From assembly GCF_019710585.1 (NCBI RefSeq), contig NZ_JAIFZQ010000010.1:124001-188000 (forward strand): a DNA stretch of 64,000 nt. Direction: 5' to 3'. Position 1 is the first letter of the stretch. Each line of letters starts with the position of its first letter. The DNA is from Arthrobacter sp. MAHUQ-56. GTDB taxonomy: Bacteria > Actinomycetota > Actinomycetes > Actinomycetales > Micrococcaceae. The notes beneath the pieces are model-generated. The model was not told the DNA's origin, did no database searches, and saw nothing but the letters and a program-made list of their open reading frames with translations. Both the position numbers and the translations under genes were made by a program. This document shows, one piece after another, positions 59,484 to 64,000 of this stretch.

Positions 59484-60245
59484 CTAGCTTGCGGGCTGGG
59501 CACCCTTGCCGAAGTAGTCGGCACCGCCGGCGTACTCGGTGTGGCCGGACTCGACGTCCGCGGTGGCCATGCCGGCCACAACCTCAGCGAACTCTTCCAC
59601 AGAGTAGAGCTTGCCCGCCTCGGCCCGCCGCGCCTCGATGGCGCCCGGGGTGGAGCGGTCCAGCAGCGTGGCAGTGACCGTGCCTTCGATCATGTCGCCG
59701 GAGACCACCACGAGGGAGATTCCCTTTTCCGCCAGGTTGGGGATCAGTTCGCGCAGGGCGTCCTCGCCGGCGCGCTTGCTCCGGGCCACGGGCTCGTAGG
59801 CAGGCATGGTGGGAACCGTGTTGATGAAGTGGGCCTGGTGGCTGGTGACGAACACCACGCGGGACCCTTCCTTCATCAGCGGCACCGCGGCGTTGAGCAT
59901 GTTCACCTGGGCGTCACGGTTCAGCTTCAGTGCGTAGTCCTCACCCATGCCGGTCTCCATCCCGCCGGAAGCGTTCAGGACCAGGATGTCCAGGGATCCG
60001 AAGTTCTCCATGGCGGCGCTGGCCAGGGCCTGGACGCCCTCCTGCGTGGTCAGGTCCGCGCCCACGGCGACGGCACGGCCGCCGGCGGCTTCGATTCCCT
60101 GTACCACCTTGTTGGCGCGGGGCGCCTTCTGGCGGTAGTTGACGACGACGGCGGCACCCTCCGAGGCGAGGATCTTGGCGACGTCAGCGCCGATGCCCCG
60201 GGAGGATCCGGTGACGATGGCGGTCTTGTTGTCCAGCAGTCCCAT
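59484..60245 (-). CDS. SDR family oxidoreductase
   Basis: 253-residue Rossmann short-chain reductase. Cofactor loop VTGSSRGIGADVAKIL, NNAG variant in LVLNASGG. Substrate Ser in VVFVTSHQAH, but YxxxK reads Y-E-P-V-A-R-S-K (AYEPVARSKRAGEDAL), so the Tyr and Lys spacing is extended as in a subset of SDRs. AAGGAAG ribosome site. It is on the same strand as the FabG gene but separated by 126 bp. Substrate unknown. Confidence 0.88.
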   Translation of the reverse strand: MGLLDNKTAIVTGSSRGIGADVAKILASEGAAVVVNYRQKAPRANKVVQGIEAAGGRAVAVGADLTTQEGVQALASAAMENFGSLDILVLNASGGMETGMGEDYALKLNRDAQVNMLNAAVPLMKEGSRVVFVTSHQAHFINTVPTMPAYEPVARSKRAGEDALRELIPNLAEKGISLVVVSGDMIEGTVTATLLDRSTPGAIEARRAEAGKLYSVEEFAEVVAGMATADVESGHTEYAGGADYFGKGAQPAS

Positions 60246-60371
60246 GCATGCTTCCTTTGTTTGAAACGTCTAAATCGCTGATGGCCTGCTGTCCATCATG
60301 CCAGCGGATGTCGGTGATTCGCTTGTGTGACCCCCACAAAGAAGAACCCCGCCCCTAGTGTGCAGGAATGG

Positions 60372-61166
<795 letters not shown>

Positions 61167-61250
61167 TTAGCGGCAGCCCCGGCGCGGGTTTGGGCAGCAC
61201 TGCCGATGGTGCGAGAATTAAGGGAAGCCTTTGGAGCGTGATCAATCACC

Positions 61251-61682
61251 GTGACCCTTGAAAACCATGCGGGACATTCCGCGCCCGAAGAACCGGGAAG
61301 GTTCTCGGGTGACACGGAGGTCCACAGCATTACCGATGCCGCGGCCGCGCACTCGGAAGACATGCGTGAGCGGATGATCAAGTACGCCCTGGCCATGGGC
61401 ATCCGCATGGTGTGCCTGATCCTGATCTTCGTGCTGGATGGCTGGTTGAAGATCATTGCGGTGGCCGGAGCGGTATTCCTGCCGTGGATCGCCGTGGTTA
61501 TAGCCAATGGGAGCGACAAGGCCGAGGTCCACAGCGACCTGCTGCTTGACTCCGCTCCCCTGGCCGAAATTGAAAGCCCGACCCGCCCGGTGGACGATGA
61601 GGCGGCCGGCAATGCCGTGCTGCAGGGCGAACTCGTCAGGGATGATGAACCAGGGCACGGAGAGGAGCGCCACGCATCATGA
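61251..61682 (+). CDS. DUF3099 membrane protein
   Basis: 143 residues, GTG start. Soluble N-terminal ~35 residues (VHSITDAAAAHSEDMRERM), then two membrane helices (YALAMGIRMVCLILIFVLDG and IAVAGAVFLPWIAVVIANG), then an acidic tail. This matches the DUF3099 family. The stop overlaps the next gene start (ATGA), so it is translationally coupled to the small Cys protein and SURF1. Confidence 0.9.
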   Translation: MTLENHAGHSAPEEPGRFSGDTEVHSITDAAAAHSEDMRERMIKYALAMGIRMVCLILIFVLDGWLKIIAVAGAVFLPWIAVVIANGSDKAEVHSDLLLDSAPLAEIESPTRPVDDEAAGNAVLQGELVRDDEPGHGEERHAS

Positions 61683-61942
61683 GTATCTTCGATTTCGCGG
61701 CGGGGACCGACGTCGCTTCCGAGTCCGGCGCCATCTGCTCCCGCAAGGCGTGCCGGGCACAGGCATCCTGGCAACTGCTGTGGAACAACCCGAAGATCCA
61801 TGACCCGGAGCGGCGCAAGATCTGGCTGGCCTGTTCGGACCACCGGGACTGGCTCCAGGACTACCTGCAGACCCGCGGGCTGTGGAAGGAAACCGTGCCC
61901 CTCGAGGCCGACGGCTCGGGCTCGATGGAGCAGGACATCTGA
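61679..61942 (+). CDS. Small Cys/His-rich protein coupled to SURF1
   Basis: 87 residues. Conserved-looking Cys20-x4-Cys25 (AICSRKACRAQA) and Cys52-x2-His55 (LACSDHRDWLQDYL) could hold a metal ion. The rest is helical. Databases sometimes label this family as acetone-carboxylase-like, which I do not trust. It overlaps the DUF3099 stop (ATGA), and the SURF1 ATG follows its stop directly, so the three are tightly coupled. Confidence 0.8.
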   Translation: MSIFDFAAGTDVASESGAICSRKACRAQASWQLLWNNPKIHDPERRKIWLACSDHRDWLQDYLQTRGLWKETVPLEADGSGSMEQDI

Positions 61943-62815
61943 ATGTACCGTTTCCTGTTCTCCAGCAAGTGGCTGGGCTACCTCCTGCTGGCCGCCATCT
62001 TTGCCACCGCGTGCGTCTTCCTGGGCCGCTGGCAGATGGACCGGAGGGCGGAGACGTTGGCCGAGATCAACCGTGTGGTCACCAACTACTCCGCCACTCC
62101 GGTTCCTTTCGCCCAGGCCAGCGACCAGTTCAACAAGCTGGACCCCGCCAAGGAGTGGACCCAGGTGGAGCTTAAAGGCTCCTACCTCGCTGACGGCCAG
62201 CGCATCGTGCGGAACCGGCCGCTGAACGGCCAGCCCGGCTACGAAGTGGTGGTTCCCTTCCGGCTGGCCACCGGCGAAACCGTGGTTATTGACCGCGGCT
62301 GGCTGCCGATCGGCAACAGGAATCCCGGCAGTCCGGACTCCGTGCCGGCACCTCCGTCCGGCGAGGTGACCGCCGTCGTCCGCTTGAAGCACGGGGAGCC
62401 GGAACTGCAGCGCGGGGCACCGGAAGGACAGCTGGCCTCCATAGACCTGCCAACGTACGCCGCGCAGCTGGGCTATCCCCTGCGCACCGGCGCTTACGGC
62501 CAGCTAGCGTCCGAAACGCCGCCCGTCGCGGACATGCCGGTCCCGTTCCCCAAGCCGTCCACGGACGAGGGGACGCATTTGTCCTACTCGCTGCAGTGGT
62601 TCGCCTTCGGCGTCCTGATGTTCGTCGGCTTCGGTTACGCGGCCCGGCAGCAGGCACGGAACGCAGCCATCGACGCCGAGGACGAGGAGTTGCTCGACGA
62701 CGGGACTGTACACGCAGCCGTGACCACCCGCCGTCGCCCGCCTGCCCAGCGGAAGCGGAAGAAGGCGACGGCCGAGGAAGAAGAAGACGCCCTCCTGGAC
62801 GCGCAGGGGTACTGA
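61943..62815 (+). CDS. SURF1 family cytochrome-oxidase assembly protein
   Basis: 290 residues. Two membrane helices, one at about 8-25 (LLLAAIFATACVFLGRWQMDRR) and one near 215-235 (LQWFAFGVLMFVGFGYAAR), flank an extracytoplasmic domain with YEVVVPFRLATGETVVIDRGWLP. SURF1 helps insert heme a/a3 into cytochrome aa3 oxidase. A C-terminal charged tail of about 50 residues (Asp/Glu, then RRRPPAQRKRKKATAEEEED) is unusual. It abuts the upstream stop (TGAATG), with YbaK 3 bp downstream. Confidence 0.93.
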   Translation: MYRFLFSSKWLGYLLLAAIFATACVFLGRWQMDRRAETLAEINRVVTNYSATPVPFAQASDQFNKLDPAKEWTQVELKGSYLADGQRIVRNRPLNGQPGYEVVVPFRLATGETVVIDRGWLPIGNRNPGSPDSVPAPPSGEVTAVVRLKHGEPELQRGAPEGQLASIDLPTYAAQLGYPLRTGAYGQLASETPPVADMPVPFPKPSTDEGTHLSYSLQWFAFGVLMFVGFGYAARQQARNAAIDAEDEELLDDGTVHAAVTTRRRPPAQRKRKKATAEEEEDALLDAQGY

Positions 62816-62818
62816 GAC

Positions 62819-63292
62819 GTGGAGTACGACGGCGGCCCGGTGGCCCTGGTACGTTCTGCGCTGGTGACGGCGGGGGTCGGCGACACTGTGCGCACCTTTG
62901 CTGCGGGCGTCCCCACGGCGGCCGCGGCTGCTGCGGCGTTGGAGTGTGAACTTGCGGCGATCACCAACAGCCTGGTGTTCGAGCTCAGCGGCGATCCCCT
63001 GCTGATCCTGGCCAGCGGCGCCGCTCGGGTGGATACAGCGCTGGTCGCGGCGCAGCTCGGCACCGGAAAGATCCGCCGGGCCTCCCCCGACTTCGTCCTG
63101 GAGCACACCGGCCAGGAGGTCGGCGGAGTGGCCCCGGTAGGCCACCCGAAGAAAATCAGGACCTTGCTGGACGAATCCCTCCAGGTTCACGGGCTGCTGT
63201 GGGCAGGAGCGGGTGACCACAAGTCCATGTTCAGCATCACCTACCGCGAGCTGCTCCGGATCACCGGAGCGCAGGAACTGCAGGTCCGCTAG
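62819..63292 (+). CDS. YbaK/EbsC family aminoacyl-tRNA deacylase-like protein
   Basis: 157 residues, GTG start. Family fold of Cys-tRNA(Pro)/Ala-tRNA deacylases: VPTAAAAAAALECELAAITNSLVF, GAARVDTALVAAQLGTGKIRRA, and GVAPVGHPKKIRTLLDESL with the GxxPxG and His-Lys region. It likely hydrolyses mischarged tRNA or related aminoacyl bonds. The stop shares CTAG with the convergent ABC-F gene. Confidence 0.9.
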   Translation: MEYDGGPVALVRSALVTAGVGDTVRTFAAGVPTAAAAAAALECELAAITNSLVFELSGDPLLILASGAARVDTALVAAQLGTGKIRRASPDFVLEHTGQEVGGVAPVGHPKKIRTLLDESLQVHGLLWAGAGDHKSMFSITYRELLRITGAQELQVR

Positions 63293-64000
63293 GCGAGGGT
63301 GATGAGGTCCAGGTAGTCCTCGTTCCAGAGGTCTTCGACGCCGTCAGGAAGCATCACCACGCGTTCGGGGTTGAGGGCTTCGACCGCACCTTCGTCGTGG
63401 CTGACCAGGACCACGGCGCCGGTGTAGTTGCGCAGCGCGCCCAGGATTTCCGCGCGGCTGGCGGGGTCGAGGTTGTTCGTGGGCTCGTCGAGGAGGAGGA
63501 CGTTCGCGCTGGACGCCACGATGGTGGCGAGGGCCAGGCGGGTCTTCTCACCGCCGGACAGCACGCCGGCGGGCTTGTCGACGTCGTCCCCGGAGAAGAG
63601 GAATGAGCCGAGGATCCCTCGGACTTCGGCGTCCTTCATATCCGGGGCGGCGGAGCGCATGTTCTCCAGCACGGTGCGGTTGTGGTCCAGGGTTTCGTGT
63701 TCCTGGGCGTAGTAGCCAACCTTCAGCCCGTGACCGGGGATGACTTCGCCGGTGTCCGGGGTGTCCACTCCGGCGAGCATCCGCAGCAGCGTGGTCTTGC
63801 CGGCGCCGTTGAGTCCCAGGATGACCACCTTGGAACCGCGGTCGATGGCCAGGTCCACGTCGGTGAAGATCTCCAGGGAGCCGTAGGACTTGCTGAGCCC
63901 GTCCGCGGTGAGCGGGGTCTTGCCGCAGGGCGCCGGGTCCGGGAACCGCAGCGCTGCCACGCGGTCCTGTTCGCGGACCGCCTCCAGGCCGCTGAGCAGG
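63289..64000 (-). CDS. ABC-F family ATPase, C-terminal half, cut by window edge
   Basis: The frame runs open to base 64000 and begins outside the window. Visible are the inter-domain linker (LLSGLEAVREQDRV) and the second ATPase domain with Walker A LNGAGKTT, signature LSGGEKTRLALA, Walker B VLLLDEPTNNLDP, H-loop VLVSHDEGAV. ABC-F proteins lack membrane domains and act on the ribosome in translation factor or antibiotic-protection roles. The truncated N-terminal half prevents subfamily assignment. An internal GTG at 63960 is not the real start. Confidence 0.93.
   Translation of the reverse strand, partial: LLSGLEAVREQDRVAALRFPDPAPCGKTPLTADGLSKSYGSLEIFTDVDLAIDRGSKVVILGLNGAGKTTLLRMLAGVDTPDTGEVIPGHGLKVGYYAQEHETLDHNRTVLENMRSAAPDMKDAEVRGILGSFLFSGDDVDKPAGVLSGGEKTRLALATIVASSANVLLLDEPTNNLDPASRAEILGALRNYTGAVVLVSHDEGAVEALNPERVVMLPDGVEDLWNEDYLDLITLA

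Overview
The window is an unbroken, gene-dense stretch of chromosome from a high-GC Gram-positive actinobacterium, most likely Micrococcaceae (Arthrobacter or Pseudarthrobacter). The evidence is a complete Pup-proteasome locus, a mycothiol ligase (mshC), actinobacterial families (DUF4193, DUF3099, DUF5703, PAC2), and pafB and pafC fused into one gene, an arrangement known from Arthrobacter. I see no insertion sequence, prophage, CRISPR array or obvious foreign island. This is ordinary core and shell genome, and no stretch longer than about 300 bases lacks a gene.

Layout. 1-17.4 kb (minus strand) is the proteasome supercluster. In transcription order it holds a HAD phosphatase, an M50 protease with CBS domains, trmI, arc/mpa, dop, pup, prcB, prcA, pafA, two FKBP prolyl isomerases, fused pafBC, a small membrane protein, tatA, tatC and a helY-type helicase cut by the window edge. 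17.5-24.8 kb holds a PAC2 protein, mshC, uppP, an aldo/keto reductase, small proteins, an acyl-CoA dehydrogenase and an M20 peptidase. tRNA-Leu(GAG) and its terminator follow. 25-34.8 kb is accessory metabolism: GNAT acetyltransferase, quinone-oxidoreductase-like MDR protein, NTF2-fold protein, two family-9 glycosyltransferases, DUF4193, a second M50-like protein, a xi-class GST, a serine hydrolase and a FUSC protein. 34.8-41.3 kb is a divergent fatty-acid module: MaoC, FabG4-like and thiolase genes face TetR and acyl-CoA oxidase genes across a 61-bp operator region. 41.4-44.2 kb is the divergent glycogen pair glgA(M)/glgC. 44.2-50.8 kb holds a zinc-motif SDR, a PPOX-fold protein, the conserved CP-ATP-grasp/alpha-E/transglutaminase operon and a YeiH-type exporter. 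50.8-64 kb holds pepN, a domain-swapped lipoate ligase, rpmE2, an rRNA/tRNA methyltransferase, a TSUP permease, an ABC ATPase, serB, two SDRs (one FabG), a DUF3099/Cys-protein/SURF1/YbaK operon and the C-terminal half of an ABC-F ATPase.

How the genes fit together. Dop deamidates the Gln-ending Pup, PafA ligates it to targets, and ARC unfolds pupylated proteins and docks through its C-terminal GQYL tail on the PrcA/PrcB core. PafBC is the DNA-damage activator encoded just downstream. MshC points to mycothiol as the low-molecular-weight thiol, which raises the question of what the xi-class GST uses. The most striking regulatory signal is a recurrent leaderless architecture: at least 15 genes have a TANNNT -10 hexamer exactly 6 or 7 nt before the start codon.

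I found no wholly unknown multi-gene system. The best leads are the zinc-motif SDR that lacks the canonical catalytic Tyr, the lipoate ligase with its accessory domain moved to the N-terminus, the GST in a mycothiol organism, the three-copy CCTGTTGG palindromes upstream of DUF4193, and the small Cys/His protein coupled to SURF1.
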